A stretch of 64,000 bases of DNA from Paenibacillus sp. DCT19 (GCF_003268635.1 NZ_CP029639.1:4041501-4105500); one strand, 5' to 3'. Numbered from the stretch's first letter, positions 28,759-38,934 are shown. Translations and numbers: made by a program. Notes: generated from the letters alone by a model not told the origin.

Positions 28759-28792
28759 TCCCTTGTCATGCTATATTCACTTTACAATTAGA

Positions 28793-29998
28793 TTACTGAG
28801 AATTCAATACGATTCGGTGCGTATCTCTTGCAATTACCAATTCTTCGTTCGTTGGCACAACAAGAACATCGACTTTGGAATTGCTCGTTGTGATGCGGCG
28901 TGGTTCGCCAGAACGGATAGCATTCAAAGCTTCGTCCAGTTCAACACCCAGGTACGTGAGCTGCTCACATACTTTTTGGCGCAGAACAACGGAGTTCTCA
29001 CCTACACCTGCTGTAAAGACGATTACGTCTACACCGTTCATTGCTGCTGCATATGAACCAATGTATTTACGCAGACGGTATTCGTACATCTCGAAAGCCA
29101 GTGTGGAGTTAGCATCGCCATTCTCCATACCTTCTGTAATCTCCCGCATGTCGCTGCTGATTCCGGAGATCGCCAGCAAGCCACTGTGCTTGTTCAACAT
29201 GGAGTTTACTTCGCTTACGCTCAGTTCTTCCTTGTTCATTACGTAAGGTACAATCGCTGGATCGAGGTCACCACTACGTGTTCCCATCATCAATCCTTCG
29301 AGCGGAGTCATACCCATGGACGTATCTACAGAAAGACCACCTTTAACTGCTGTTACACTACCACCGTTACCTACGTGACAAGTGATAATTTTCAGATCTT
29401 CCAACGGACGATCCAGATATTCTGCTGCTGCTTTACTTACATAATCATGGGAAGTACCGTGCGCTCCGTAGCGACGAACTTTGTATTTTTTGTAAAGTAC
29501 ACGCGGAATGGCATACAGATAAGCTTTCTCAGGCATCGTTTGATGGAATGCTGTATCAAAGACCATAACTTGAGGAACGCCCGGCATATTCAATTCAGCC
29601 GCACGAATACCCATCATTGCTGCTGGATTATGAAGCGGCGCGAGGTCGAACAAACGGCGAATCTCAGCTTTGGCTGCATCATCAACTAATGCGGATTCTT
29701 TAAATGCTTCACCACCATGAACAACGCGGTGTCCAACTGCTTGAATTTCATTTACGGAACCCAAGACTCCATTTTCTTTGTCTGTCAGCATATCGATAAC
29801 TTTACGAATTGCAGTAGTATGCTCCAGAATTTCGCTAACTTCCGTCACGTCTTCGCGACCAGTTGGCTTGTGTGTAAGAATGGATGAGTCCATTCCGATC
29901 CGCTCTACAAGACCTTTTGCGAGTACGGACTCGTCTGTCATATTATACAATTGATATTTAAGCGAGGAGCTCCCCGCGTTGATTACTAATACTTTCAC
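28793..29998 (-). CDS. ackA: Acetate kinase
   Basis: A 401-residue ASKHA-fold enzyme interconverting acetyl phosphate + ADP and acetate + ATP. Signatures are VINAGSSSLKYQLY at the N-terminus, MVFDTAFHQTMP, ITCHVGNGGSVTAV (phosphate loop) and FTAGVGENS (adenosine site). Its ATG overlaps the stop of the upstream dehydrogenase gene (ATGA), so the two are translationally coupled. That pairing suggests a fermentative or overflow acyl-CoA context. Butyrate kinase is excluded by the motif set and length. Confidence 0.95.
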   Translation of the reverse strand: MKVLVINAGSSSLKYQLYNMTDESVLAKGLVERIGMDSSILTHKPTGREDVTEVSEILEHTTAIRKVIDMLTDKENGVLGSVNEIQAVGHRVVHGGEAFKESALVDDAAKAEIRRLFDLAPLHNPAAMMGIRAAELNMPGVPQVMVFDTAFHQTMPEKAYLYAIPRVLYKKYKVRRYGAHGTSHDYVSKAAAEYLDRPLEDLKIITCHVGNGGSVTAVKGGLSVDTSMGMTPLEGLMMGTRSGDLDPAIVPYVMNKEELSVSEVNSMLNKHSGLLAISGISSDMREITEGMENGDANSTLAFEMYEYRLRKYIGSYAAAMNGVDVIVFTAGVGENSVVLRQKVCEQLTYLGVELDEALNAIRSGEPRRITTSNSKVDVLVVPTNEELVIARDTHRIVLNSQ

Positions 29999-30867
29999 AG
30001 TCTGTCACCATCCTTGTCGTACTTGAAGAATCCTTCGCCCGCTTTGACACCCAAGTGTCCTGCACGTACCATTTTCTTCAGGACAGTCGAAGGACGATAT
30101 TTCAATTCCCCGAATTCACGGAACATTCTTTCGAGTGCTGCTTCAACGGAATCAAGTCCGAAACGGTCAGCCATCTCAAGTGGACCATGTTGGAAGTTGT
30201 ATCCAATACGCATTGCGTCATCGATGTCCTCAGCAGAAGCAACACCTTCTTGCAATACATGAAGTGCTTCATTGATCAGAAGGCAGATCAAACGGGATGT
30301 AACGAATCCTGGGGATTCATAAATCATAACGCCTTTTTTATCAACCACTTCTTCAACAAAACGTCTAGTCTCATCAAATGTGGAATCAGACGTCTTCAAG
30401 CCACGAATAATTTCAACAAGATCAACCCGGGATACCGGGTGAATAAAGTGCATACCAATAACACGCTCTGGGTACTTGGTCGAGCTTGCAAGCTCGGTCA
30501 AACTCAGCGTGGATGTATTACTTGCAAGAATAACATTACTTGGGCAAACTTGATCCAGTTGACTAAACACTGCTTTTTTAGCTTCCAGATCTTCCGAAAT
30601 CGTCTCAATGACCATATCGCAAGAACCCAGCTCCGCCAAATGCGCAACTTTGTTAATACGGGAGAGGATCAGTTTCTTCTCTGCCTTTGTAATTGCCCAT
30701 TTCTCTAGTTGTTTATCCAAGTTGGTCTCAATCATGTTGTAAGCATGATCAAGCTTCTCCGTTGTATGCTCCACTAGAAGCACATCAAGTCCTTTGGCTG
30801 CGAGCATTTGGGAAATACCTTGCCCCATCGTACCGCCGCCGACAACTCCTATTTTTTTAAAAAACAT
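29995..30867 (-). CDS. 3-hydroxybutyryl-CoA dehydrogenase
   Basis: 290 residues. The N-terminal NAD-binding Rossmann fold begins IGVVGGGTMGQGISQMLA. The catalytic His is in IGMHFIHPVSRVDLVEII, and the C-terminal dimer domain includes PGFVTSRLICLLINEALHVL. It oxidises or reduces 3-hydroxyacyl-CoA in short-chain acyl-CoA metabolism. Only this gene of the pathway is present, coupled to ackA. Possible promoter upstream: TTGTAA (30930-30925), 16 bp, TACAAT (30908-30903). Confidence 0.92.
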   Translation of the reverse strand: MFFKKIGVVGGGTMGQGISQMLAAKGLDVLLVEHTTEKLDHAYNMIETNLDKQLEKWAITKAEKKLILSRINKVAHLAELGSCDMVIETISEDLEAKKAVFSQLDQVCPSNVILASNTSTLSLTELASSTKYPERVIGMHFIHPVSRVDLVEIIRGLKTSDSTFDETRRFVEEVVDKKGVMIYESPGFVTSRLICLLINEALHVLQEGVASAEDIDDAMRIGYNFQHGPLEMADRFGLDSVEAALERMFREFGELKYRPSTVLKKMVRAGHLGVKAGEGFFKYDKDGDRL

Positions 30868-30974
30868 GGTTCTGTTCCATCCTTTCGGTTCTCTATTTCT
30901 CTATTGTACCCTGTTCGCCGAAAATTACAAATTTCGACCCAACATATAATAATATCTTAGCACGACTGAAATGT

Positions 30975-31010
30975 AAAAAAAAATAACCGACATAAATAAA
31001 TTATGCCGGT
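30975..31010 (-). terminator. Terminator of the FtsH-like gene, overlapping its stop codon
   Basis: On the minus strand ACCGGCATAA, a short loop, TTATGTCGGT, then TTATTTTTTTTT. The TAA in the first arm is the stop codon of the protease gene. Confidence 0.8.
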
Positions 31011-32503
31011 AAAAGGGCGCTGTCACGAAATTGACAACGAAATTGCTCCCCAGATAACACTTCTTCTCTCATCAAGGTATCGAGAGAATTGTCGAAAATT
31101 GTCCGTTGCTCTTCAAGCAATCGTTTCGTCTGGTTCATAAGCTCCTGCAAAATGACTTTATTCTCTCTCATCAACTCTTCGGTAGTCACCATATCCATAT
31201 TTACAATACCGAGTGATGTCAGGCCGGAAGCCATCATGGTCTGTACAACATTTGTCGCCTGTTCAAAGTCATTGCGCGATCCCGTACTACGACCACCGTA
31301 ATACATTTCCTCTGCAGCCGCACCACCAAGGGCAATCATAATCTGCTCTTCCAAGAAACGTTTGGTATATAAATACTGTTCTTGTTGTGGATTGTGACGT
31401 ACATAACCAAGAGCCTGTCCACGGGGACTGAGCGCCACCTGACTAACACTACCCGGACGAACTAACTCCGCCATAATGGCATGTCCCAATTCGTGAATAG
31501 CTACCCGTTTCTTTTCTTCAACAGTGGACTCACGATCGGTCTTCTCACCCATCATAACCTTGTCAATTGCCATCGACAGATGACGCTGTTCGATACTCGA
31601 CAATCCATCTCTCATCGCGTAAATCGCAGCTTCATTCATCACACTTTCAAGTTGTGCTCCAGAGAACCCATAAGACTCTTCAGCCGTCTTCTCAAGGCTC
31701 ACATCCGTCGTGAGAGGCTTATTGACCGCGTGCAGTTCCAAGATGTGCTTTCTACCTTTCTTATCAGGCATATCCACCTGAATATGACGGTCAAAACGTC
31801 CCGGACGAGTCAATGCACTGTCTAACATTTCTTTACGGTTTGTTGCAGCAATCACTAAGATTCGAGGTGTTTCCGATGAATAGATTCCGTCCATTTCAGT
31901 CAGAAGCTGGTTCAACGTTTGGTCGTACTCACGTTGTTGTCCACCTTCACGCTTACCACCAATGACATCAATCTCGTCGATAAAAATAATGGCATTTTCT
32001 TTATTTTCTTTCGTTGCACGTGTTCTTGCATCACGGAACAAATCACGAATTCTACCCGCACCGACGCCGACATACATTTCCACAAATTCACTACCTGATG
32101 CAGCGACAAACACGGAATCTGTATAGTGAGCGGCAGCTTTGGCCATTAAGGTTTTACCTGTTCCCGGAGGCCCTGTGAGCAAGATACCTTTCAGCGGGCG
32201 AATCCCGAATTTTTGAATTTCTTCATGCCGGATAAGGAAATCGAGCGCTTCTCGTAGTTCTTGCTTGGCACTATCCTGACCACCAATTTCTTCAAATGTC
32301 AGCTTGGATGGCCCTTTTTTCTTCCGTTTACGCTCCTGACCTGCTCCAACGGTAATACCACCACGCATCTGCATCATGAACAGCAATCCACCGACCAACA
32401 ATACAGCAAACAAAATTGGGATGATATTTACACCCACAAAAGCAAGAAAGATAATTAGCACTGGAACAAATCCAATTACAACTTCTTTAGTCCACTTAGG
32501 CAT
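31001..32503 (-). CDS. FtsH-like AAA+ zinc metalloprotease (short paralogue)
   Basis: A 500-residue membrane protease. Two hydrophobic segments (about 9-28 and 29-46) are followed by the AAA module with Walker A GPPGTGKT (111-118), Walker B AIIFIDEID (171-179) and the second region of homology RPGRFDRH. The protease domain has HELGH (337-341) and a third metal ligand in SRNDFEQAT. It is shorter than housekeeping FtsH (about 640), chiefly because the large extracytoplasmic domain between the two helices is missing. It overlaps by 8 bp the stop of an upstream membrane-anchored protein, a possible partner or substrate adaptor. It is probably a sporulation or stress-specific paralogue. That role is inference. 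Confidence 0.88.
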   Translation of the reverse strand: MPKWTKEVVIGFVPVLIIFLAFVGVNIIPILFAVLLVGGLLFMMQMRGGITVGAGQERKRKKKGPSKLTFEEIGGQDSAKQELREALDFLIRHEEIQKFGIRPLKGILLTGPPGTGKTLMAKAAAHYTDSVFVAASGSEFVEMYVGVGAGRIRDLFRDARTRATKENKENAIIFIDEIDVIGGKREGGQQREYDQTLNQLLTEMDGIYSSETPRILVIAATNRKEMLDSALTRPGRFDRHIQVDMPDKKGRKHILELHAVNKPLTTDVSLEKTAEESYGFSGAQLESVMNEAAIYAMRDGLSSIEQRHLSMAIDKVMMGEKTDRESTVEEKKRVAIHELGHAIMAELVRPGSVSQVALSPRGQALGYVRHNPQQEQYLYTKRFLEEQIMIALGGAAAEEMYYGGRSTGSRNDFEQATNVVQTMMASGLTSLGIVNMDMVTTEELMRENKVILQELMNQTKRLLEEQRTIFDNSLDTLMREEVLSGEQFRCQFRDSALLPA

Positions 32504-33023
32504 TTGGCCACACTCCTATCTGTCCTGGCACACGTGGTAGAATAATAAACTTGCTTGCGTCTCCATCTCGGAGACTGACGTATACGTTGTTATCATCCAT
32601 AGCGGTATTTACTTTAATTCCATTGGTAGCCATCTTAGATAGCGTTGGTGTGATCTCGGTATATTGTTTGTTTTCCATCGCTTGAGCCACGGTAAACATT
32701 GCATCGCCCCACCAGTTTTCCAAAGCCTCGTTAGAGTGATCGATGACATCGAGTTTAAGAGCGCGATTGCCAATAAGGGTCTGTCCTTCTTTGTGAATAT
32801 ATTGAACTAATCTCCCCAAATCAACGTCTGGCTCAAGATCAAGTTTCATTTGTACGCTATTGCGGTTAATAGTTAACTGAACATCATTGACTCCATCATA
32901 CTGGGTAATCATTTTTTCGATCGGATTCTGCATGGCCACTTGGCGATACACAAACCAACCTCCAAACAACAGGACGGCAGAAATGACGACAGTTAAAGCA
33001 ATCGGTAATACTTTTAGCTTCAA
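32496..33023 (-). CDS. Hypothetical membrane-anchored protein upstream of the FtsH-like protease
   Basis: 175 residues with one N-terminal membrane helix (about 7-28, LPIALTVVISAVLLFGGWFV). A soluble, probably extracytoplasmic domain follows, with alternating charged strands (VQLTINRNSVQMKLDLEPDV) and no Cys. I recognise no family. Its 3' end overlaps the protease gene by 8 bp, so the pair is made together. Given that the protease lacks the usual external domain, this protein could supply one. That is speculation from gene order only. Confidence 0.7.
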   Translation of the reverse strand: MKLKVLPIALTVVISAVLLFGGWFVYRQVAMQNPIEKMITQYDGVNDVQLTINRNSVQMKLDLEPDVDLGRLVQYIHKEGQTLIGNRALKLDVIDHSNEALENWWGDAMFTVAQAMENKQYTEITPTLSKMATNGIKVNTAMDDNNVYVSLRDGDASKFIILPRVPGQIGVWPNA

Positions 33024-33362
33024 ATGAGTTTCCCTCCCAAATTTGGCCTATACTATAGCCTGTAGGCGTCAATAAATTTGCAACCAAAGTCCTGTGTCGT
33101 AATTAAACAGGATTTATTTGTTTTGTTTATTCATCATGTAATGTTGAATACATATCTGAGTATATCACATCGTATATACAATTTCGAAGGCTAAAATATG
33201 AATAAATTATTAATTTTAACTATTCAAATCCAATAGAATGACAAAAACACCAAAGAACCGGTGCAGTATAATACCATCCGCCGGAACATTGGTGTTTTAT
33301 TGTATGATACGATTTAAAATCTCTACTCATAACTTTAGAGTAATATGCTCTCCTACTATGGC
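33024..33362. other. Intergenic region upstream of the protease pair
   Basis: Apart from the ypmB terminator at 33243-33298 this 339-bp stretch holds AT-rich sequence that should contain the promoter of the 32496 and 31001 genes. I could not assign -35 and -10 boxes with confidence, and no ORF or repeat is seen. Confidence 0.4.
33243..33298 (-). terminator. Terminator of the ypmB-like gene
   Basis: AAAACACCAA and CCGG arms pair with CCGG and TTGGTGTTTT across a ~20-base loop. On the minus strand the T-run follows. Usable on both strands. Confidence 0.75.
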
Positions 33363-33890
33363 TTAGCTATTTGGTAATGTGTAGACTAAATCTACCTGTT
33401 CCCCATTGCTAAACCGATAGAAACGATAATAATTGTGGGTAGCATCATTATAATATACTTGCCATACATAGATTCCGTTTACGACACCAGGCATAATGCG
33501 CTTAATTTCTCCACCTGGTACCTCCGAGCTAAATCGATTGCGAATCTGGGTTTCAGACATGCCATTCTGAATCAGTTCACTGTGAACTGCATCAGAGCCT
33601 GTTACCGGCTTGTTTGTATTATCAAATTTCACCCATACAAGAACATCCTGGTTGTCCTTATTTTTACCTACAAAGGTCCAATAGATGTTGTCAGCGTCCT
33701 CTTTACCGCCCCAGACATACTTCCGAATGTCCTGAGTGAACGTAATGTCTTGCTGCTGTGCAGCTTCAATAGCCATAGCTTCTTCATTGCGCTGATCCTG
33801 AGTGACATAGACATAATAACGTTGAAGTCCAAACAGGAGCAGAACCAGAACCAGCAACGATATCCAGATCCACTTCTTTTTTCTCTTCAA
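33363..33890 (-). CDS. ypmB: YpmB-like membrane-anchored protein (DUF5590/PepSY type)
   Basis: About 175 residues. A basic start (KRKKKWIW) precedes one membrane helix (about 7-22, ISLLVLVLLLFGLQRYYVYV) and an external domain with two PepSY-like halves (KYVWGGKEDADNIYWTFVGK and MPGVVNGIYVWQVYYNDATH). The function is unknown. In B. subtilis ypmB lies between dinG and aspB-asnS, the same neighbourhood. I favour a TTG start at 33890 with AAAGGAAG eight bases upstream. The ATG at 33923 has no ribosome site. Confidence 0.8.
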   Translation of the reverse strand: MKRKKKWIWISLLVLVLLLFGLQRYYVYVTQDQRNEEAMAIEAAQQQDITFTQDIRKYVWGGKEDADNIYWTFVGKNKDNQDVLVWVKFDNTNKPVTGSDAVHSELIQNGMSETQIRNRFSSEVPGGEIKRIMPGVVNGIYVWQVYYNDATHNYYRFYRFSNGEQVDLVYTLPNS

Positions 33891-33925
33891 AAGCCGAACT
33901 TCCTTTCCTCTAAGACGCTGCATGA

Positions 33926-35230
33926 TTAACGAGCAAGCAGACCATCAAATGCCGATTGAGATTCACGCAAGATGCGCTCTTCGTCCATCGTGAGACATTC
34001 GCCATGTTTAACTACCTGTTTACCATCCACCCACACATGCTCCACGTCTTTTGCTGAAGCCGAATAAATGGCATGGGAGATTAGATCTGTATGCGGATAG
34101 AAATGAGCCTGTTCAATGTTGAGGGCGATAAAATCGGCCTTCATCCCTACTTCTAATAGACCCGTGTCATCTAAGAAAATAGACTTAGCGCCGTAAGCTG
34201 TCCCTAACAAAAGAGCTTCTCCAGCGGGTACAGCGGTTGGATCACCCGATACTCCTTTATGAATAAGTGCTGCCAGTCTCATCTCTTCAAACATATCCAG
34301 GTTGTTGTTGCTTGCAGGGCCATCCGTTCCCAAGGATACCATCACACCGGCTTTTAGAAGATCCGGTACACGAGCGACACCCGAAGCAAGCTTCAAGTTA
34401 CTACCCGGATTATGGGAGACTGCAACATGATTTCGAGCCAAAATTTCAATTTCCTCGTCATTCAAATGTACGGCATGAGCTACGAGGGAAGGACGGGAGA
34501 AGAATCCCAGTTTCTCCAGATGAGCTACAGGACGAAGTCCATAATCCGTTACATTTTGCTCCACTTCTCGGATCGTTTCTGACATGTGTGTATGCAGAGG
34601 CAGATTCAAGTCGTGTGCAACTTGTACAAGCTTCTCTATGTAATCTGGCGGACAAGTGTACGGAGCGTGTGGGGAGATTACCGTGGTGATGCGGCCATCC
34701 GCTTGTCCATGCCATTCACGGGCAAATGCAGCCGACTCTTCCAACTTACGCATCTGCTCTTCTTCTGAACACAGGCCAATAACACCACGAGCTAGGGAAG
34801 CACGAATCCCGGATTGTTCTACCACTTTAGCCACTTGATCCATATGATCATACATATCGAGGAAAGCCGTCGTTCCGCCTTTGAGCATTTCTAATACGGA
34901 CAGGGATGATCCCCAGTACACATCTTCAGCTGTCATTTTCGCTTCCATAGGCCACATTTTTTCTTGCAGCCATACTTGCAGAGCTAGATCATCGCCGTGC
35001 CCTCTAAGCAAAGACATTGCTGCATGACCATGCGTATTGATCAGACCCGGTAGGAAAAGAAGTCCTTTTCCATCCACTTTAGGCAGGTTCTCGTCCCCTT
35101 CCGGCAACGTCTCACCAATATGCACAATCTTATCATTTTCCACAACCATATAGCCTTGAACGACTTTCCAGTCCAAACCACTGTTTACGGCAAATTTGCC
35201 GTTATGAATAACCCATTTATTTGTTGTCAT
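33926..35230 (-). CDS. mtaD: 5-methylthioadenosine/S-adenosylhomocysteine deaminase
   Basis: A 434-residue amidohydrolase-superfamily enzyme deaminating adenosine-type thioethers to inosine forms. Metal ligands are visible: the HxH of GLINTHGHAAMSLLRGHGDD, His in LPLHTHMSET, His in SLVAHAVHLND and Asp in VSLGTDGPASNNN. I start at MTTNKW (35230), ten bases after AAAGGA. This overlaps the rex 3' end by 14 bp. It links to the methionine-salvage genes elsewhere in the window, since methylthioadenosine is the precursor of that pathway. Other purine or pterin deaminases of the same family cannot be fully excluded. Confidence 0.88.
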   Translation of the reverse strand: MTTNKWVIHNGKFAVNSGLDWKVVQGYMVVENDKIVHIGETLPEGDENLPKVDGKGLLFLPGLINTHGHAAMSLLRGHGDDLALQVWLQEKMWPMEAKMTAEDVYWGSSLSVLEMLKGGTTAFLDMYDHMDQVAKVVEQSGIRASLARGVIGLCSEEEQMRKLEESAAFAREWHGQADGRITTVISPHAPYTCPPDYIEKLVQVAHDLNLPLHTHMSETIREVEQNVTDYGLRPVAHLEKLGFFSRPSLVAHAVHLNDEEIEILARNHVAVSHNPGSNLKLASGVARVPDLLKAGVMVSLGTDGPASNNNLDMFEEMRLAALIHKGVSGDPTAVPAGEALLLGTAYGAKSIFLDDTGLLEVGMKADFIALNIEQAHFYPHTDLISHAIYSASAKDVEHVWVDGKQVVKHGECLTMDEERILRESQSAFDGLLAR

Positions 35231-35870
35231 CTTCCTCGTCGTCCTTTCCATTCTCCAGGTAATAAGCTAGGCTGAGCAGATCCGTCGTAAAATCAGCATG
35301 ATGAATGCGAATATGCGGCGGCGTTTTCAAAATCGTTGGTGCAAAATTAAGTATAGCCTCGATACCCGATTCAACCAGTTGATCAGCTACATTTTGAGCT
35401 TCTGTATCTGGAACTGTAATGATGCCGATTCGAATATTATCCTTTTGGACAGAATCTGATAATTCATTCATCGGTTGCACTTTCAGGCTATTAATCTGAG
35501 TACCGATTTTGGGTTCGTATGCATCAAACACGGCAACGATCTTCATGTTGTCTTTTAAGTAAGCATTGTAATTGGACAAGGCGTGCCCAAGGTTACCCGC
35601 ACCCACCAATGCCACGTTGATTTGCTGATCAATCTTCAGAATATGGCGAATCTTCTCGATTAAGTAGGAAACGTCGTAACCAATGCCTTTGCGACCAAAA
35701 TCACCAAAGTAGGCTAGATCCTTCCGAATCTGAGCTGGATTAAGATCCAAGCGCAGTCCTAGTTCTTGAGAAGAAACCGTAGTAACCTCGCGTTGACTCA
35801 ATTCACTCAAATAGCGCAAGTAAACTGGCAAACGCCGCACTACCGCTTCTGATATTTTATCTGATTTCAT
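35217..35870 (-). CDS. rex: Redox-sensing transcriptional repressor Rex
   Basis: About 217 residues. An N-terminal winged helix (about 1-75, ISEAVVRRLPVYLRYLSEL and LDLNPAQIRKDLAYFGDFG) binds DNA. The Rossmann domain (VALVGAGNLGHALSNY) binds NADH and releases the repressor when NADH is high. The C-terminal swapped helix is present, followed by an acidic tail (GKDDEEDDNK). The start at MKSDK is chosen for AAAGGGGAG upstream. No clear TTGTGAA-N4-TTCACAA operator was found in this window, so its targets here are not evident. It is translationally coupled to mtaD. Confidence 0.95.
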   Translation of the reverse strand: MKSDKISEAVVRRLPVYLRYLSELSQREVTTVSSQELGLRLDLNPAQIRKDLAYFGDFGRKGIGYDVSYLIEKIRHILKIDQQINVALVGAGNLGHALSNYNAYLKDNMKIVAVFDAYEPKIGTQINSLKVQPMNELSDSVQKDNIRIGIITVPDTEAQNVADQLVESGIEAILNFAPTILKTPPHIRIHHADFTTDLLSLAYYLENGKDDEEDDNK

Positions 35871-35916
35871 TCGTTTACTCCCCTTTACCAATGTGACCCT
35901 GTAAATAGATTAAATA

Positions 35917-35966
35917 GGAGGCATCCTCGTATCCATACATGACGGTTTACCTGGACAGGATGCCTC
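35917..35966 (-). terminator. Weak terminator or leader hairpin between dinG and rex
   Basis: Arms GGAGGCATCC and GGATGCCTCC (nine to ten bp) enclose a ~32-base loop. Downstream on the minus strand is CTATTTAATC, a poor T-tract. It may end dinG transcripts or sit in the rex leader. Confidence 0.4.
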
Positions 35967-36082
35967 AATGATATACATGATGATAGCGGTAACCTTTGTT
36001 CCTCAATGATTGAATCTAATAAATTTTACAACTAATTGCATTCATGGTGCAATGCTTGTGCGTATAGCACTGCTTCCGAAGC

Positions 36083-38934
36083 TTATTCAGTAGGTTGGTC
36101 TAACCACTCACGAATTCGTGGAACCATCTGTTCGGTGAGCATATGCTCCATTTTGGGACCTGGTAATGAATATAAGAAATACTTACCATAATACGCTTCA
36201 ATGACTCGTGTATCGTATACAATGACGATGCCTCTGTCCTTCGCTGTGCGTACAAGTCTTCCGAACCCCTGCTTGAAACGAATAACAGCCTGTGGCACAG
36301 ATAATTTCATAAATGGATTTTTCTTTTGTTGTTGCAACAGCTCGCTTTTCGCTTCCAGAAGTGGATGATTCGGCGGCTGGAACGGCAATCTAACAATAGC
36401 TAGACAGGTGAGTGCATCCCCTGGAATATCTACACCTTCCCAGAAACTGCTCGTACCCAAAAGCACAGTTGCCTTCGCGTCTTGGAAGCGGCGTGTGAGC
36501 TTCGAACGACTACCACTATCCACCCCTTGACCGAGCAGCGAGATATCGTTGCCAGCCAAGGCCTCCTTCAGCGGATCATACACTTGTCTCAACATCCGAT
36601 ACGACGTGAAGAGTACCATCATCCGTCCACGCGTCGCAATGGCAGTTTCAGCTAGTGAATGCACCAACATATCAACAAAGTGTGCATCCCTACGCTGCCT
36701 TTTACACTTGGGAAATCACGCGGAATGACAAGCAATGCCTGATCCCGATAACGGAACGGGGACGGCAGCAAGGACGTAAGCAGGCGGTTATGGTCTGCTG
36801 CTTCCTGCAGTCCTAATTGCTCAATCATAAATTGGAATGACTTATCTACAGAAAGGGTAGCTGAAGTCAGAACGACGCTTTTCTTTTTGTCAAAAAATAA
36901 TTCCTTCAGTTGTGCGCTGACATCTACAGGAACCGCATAGAGCTGTAGCGATTTACTTCGGAATTGCCCACTTGCTTCCATCCAATAGACGGTGTTGGCA
37001 TCATCCATTCGCATGAAGAAGCGTAGATTTTCTTTGAGTAAGGCCAGATCTTTCAGAAGACCTGTAATATCCGTAATCAAGCTATCGGCTTGATAGTCAT
37101 CTTGTTCTTCCTTGATCTCAAGTAACAGCTTATCGCCCTTGCGAATTAAGTCACCTAACGTTACGTATATTTGATTTTCATCCTCTTGTAGCGCCTTCCA
37201 CTTATCTGGCTTCATTGACGGCTTCAATCGAAGAGAGAATTGGCTCGTCTCCCCTGGAGAAGCATCAGTGCGCTCAGGAAGAAGATTAAATAAAGACTCG
37301 CTCAATCTGTCCCACATGTCCTTGACTTCAACCGCAAGCGGGAACATCTGATCGATAGCTGAGCCCCATTGTACTGATTTTTCATGGCTTGATAGCTGGG
37401 AGCGAAGCATAGGTAATTGGCCATTACGGCTATCTTTAAACAGACGTGTGAGCGTATGAACCATCGTGAAATATTTCATATGCAAGCCTAAATGTTTGCC
37501 TGCTACATCCTCCAGATGATGAGCCTCATCAATAACAAGACTTTCATACGCAGGAAGAAGTTGATGACTTGCTTTCACATCGGTAAACAATTTGGAGTGA
37601 TTTGTGATTACAATATCTGACAATCCTGCTTCATGCTTCGCCCGGTGATAGAAACATTTGCGGAACCAAGGACAAGATCGTCCAAGACAGGACTCAGATT
37701 CGCTCTGCACCGTCTCCCAGAAGTCCCCACCACGCGCACTCAGGTTCAATTCCTCATCGTCACCTGTCTCTGTCTGTGCAAGCCAAACAATCATCTGTGC
37801 TGCAGTGAAATAGTCCTCTTTGGGTGTAGCAAATTCACGTTTGTTGATTTTGTGCTCGAATTTGCGCAGGCACAAATAATGCCCCCGCCCTTTAAATACA
37901 GCGGCTTTGAACGGAAACGGCACAACTTCAGTAAGCATCGGTATATCTCGTTCTCTGAGCTGTTCCTGTAGGTTAATGGTATGTGTGCTTACCATTACTT
38001 TCTGTTCTTGCTTCACACTTTCATAAATGGCTGGCAGCAGATAACCCAGAGACTTCCCTGTCCCTGTACCTGCTTCAATAAGCAGATGCTTCTCTTCATC
38101 AAGAGCCTGCCTCACACTACTGAACATTTGAGTCTGTGCTTCACGTTCCTCATAATGATCTAACGTATCTCTGAGATTGCTTCGAACCTGATCCATGAAT
38201 TGCTCAAAACTGACACCATCCAGCGGATTACCCTCCAGCTCATTGCGGGGTGCACCAATGTCCATCCAATCACTCACATTAAGCGCTAATTGGCGATAAT
38301 AGGTGTGTCCATCGAGATCCTGAATAGGCTCAGCTTCCTTCTCACTTCGCATGCCATCCAGATACCAACCAAAATCACTATCCTCGGGTGCAAACAAGTC
38401 AGACAACCGCTGAATCGTAATAAGTGGCAGTTCCCGCAGCTCATCCAAGCATTTCAGTAGTACATGTGCGGTAGCTAACGCGTCGCTGTCCGCCTGATGA
38501 GGACGGTCATGCTCAAATCCGAATTCAGCCGATACATATCCTAACTGGTAGGAGCTAAGTGAAGGAAATGAGATTTTGAGAAAATCAATGGTATCCAAAA
38601 TTCGTCCTGTGAATGGCAAATATCCACAACGGTCTAGTGCATTTTGAAGAAAATGAAAATCAAATGCGACGTTATGACCAACCAGAACAACATCGTTCAA
38701 CAGTGGAACCATCTCCATCATCATCTCTTCCAATGAAGGAGCGTTCGCAACATCTTCTTCGGTAATACCAGTTAATCCCGTAATAAACGGTGGAATTGGT
38801 ACACCCGGATTCACATAAGAACTATATATTTGAGATATGCTGTAGTCATGATCTATGATGGCAAGTCCGGCCTGTATAATTTCACCGTCGGACTGCGTGC
38901 CGGTTGTTTCGAAATCCAATACGGCAAATTTCAT
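36083..38934 (-). pseudogene. dinG: ATP-dependent helicase/exonuclease DinG, one-base frameshift
   Basis: Read with one extra G at the three-G run 36688-36690 (VKGSVG then DAHFVDMLVHSLAETAI) this is a 950-residue protein. An N-terminal DEDD exonuclease (about 4-165, with VLDFETTGTQSDGEI) is joined to an XPD-like helicase: Walker A EAGTGTGKS (287-295), DEAH (469-472), and C-terminal motifs SSFWEGVDIPG and QGFGRLVRT. Cys355, Cys416, Cys421 and Cys427 match the C-x(n)-C-x4-C-x5-C iron-sulfur pattern of E. coli DinG. The fusion with an exonuclease is typical of Firmicutes. As written the frame stops at residue 760, losing helicase domain 2. Likely a base-calling loss. Confidence 0.88.

Noticed and set aside
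35917..35966. Riboswitch between dinG and rex
   Set aside because: Only one simple hairpin with a large loop. No known riboswitch core seen.
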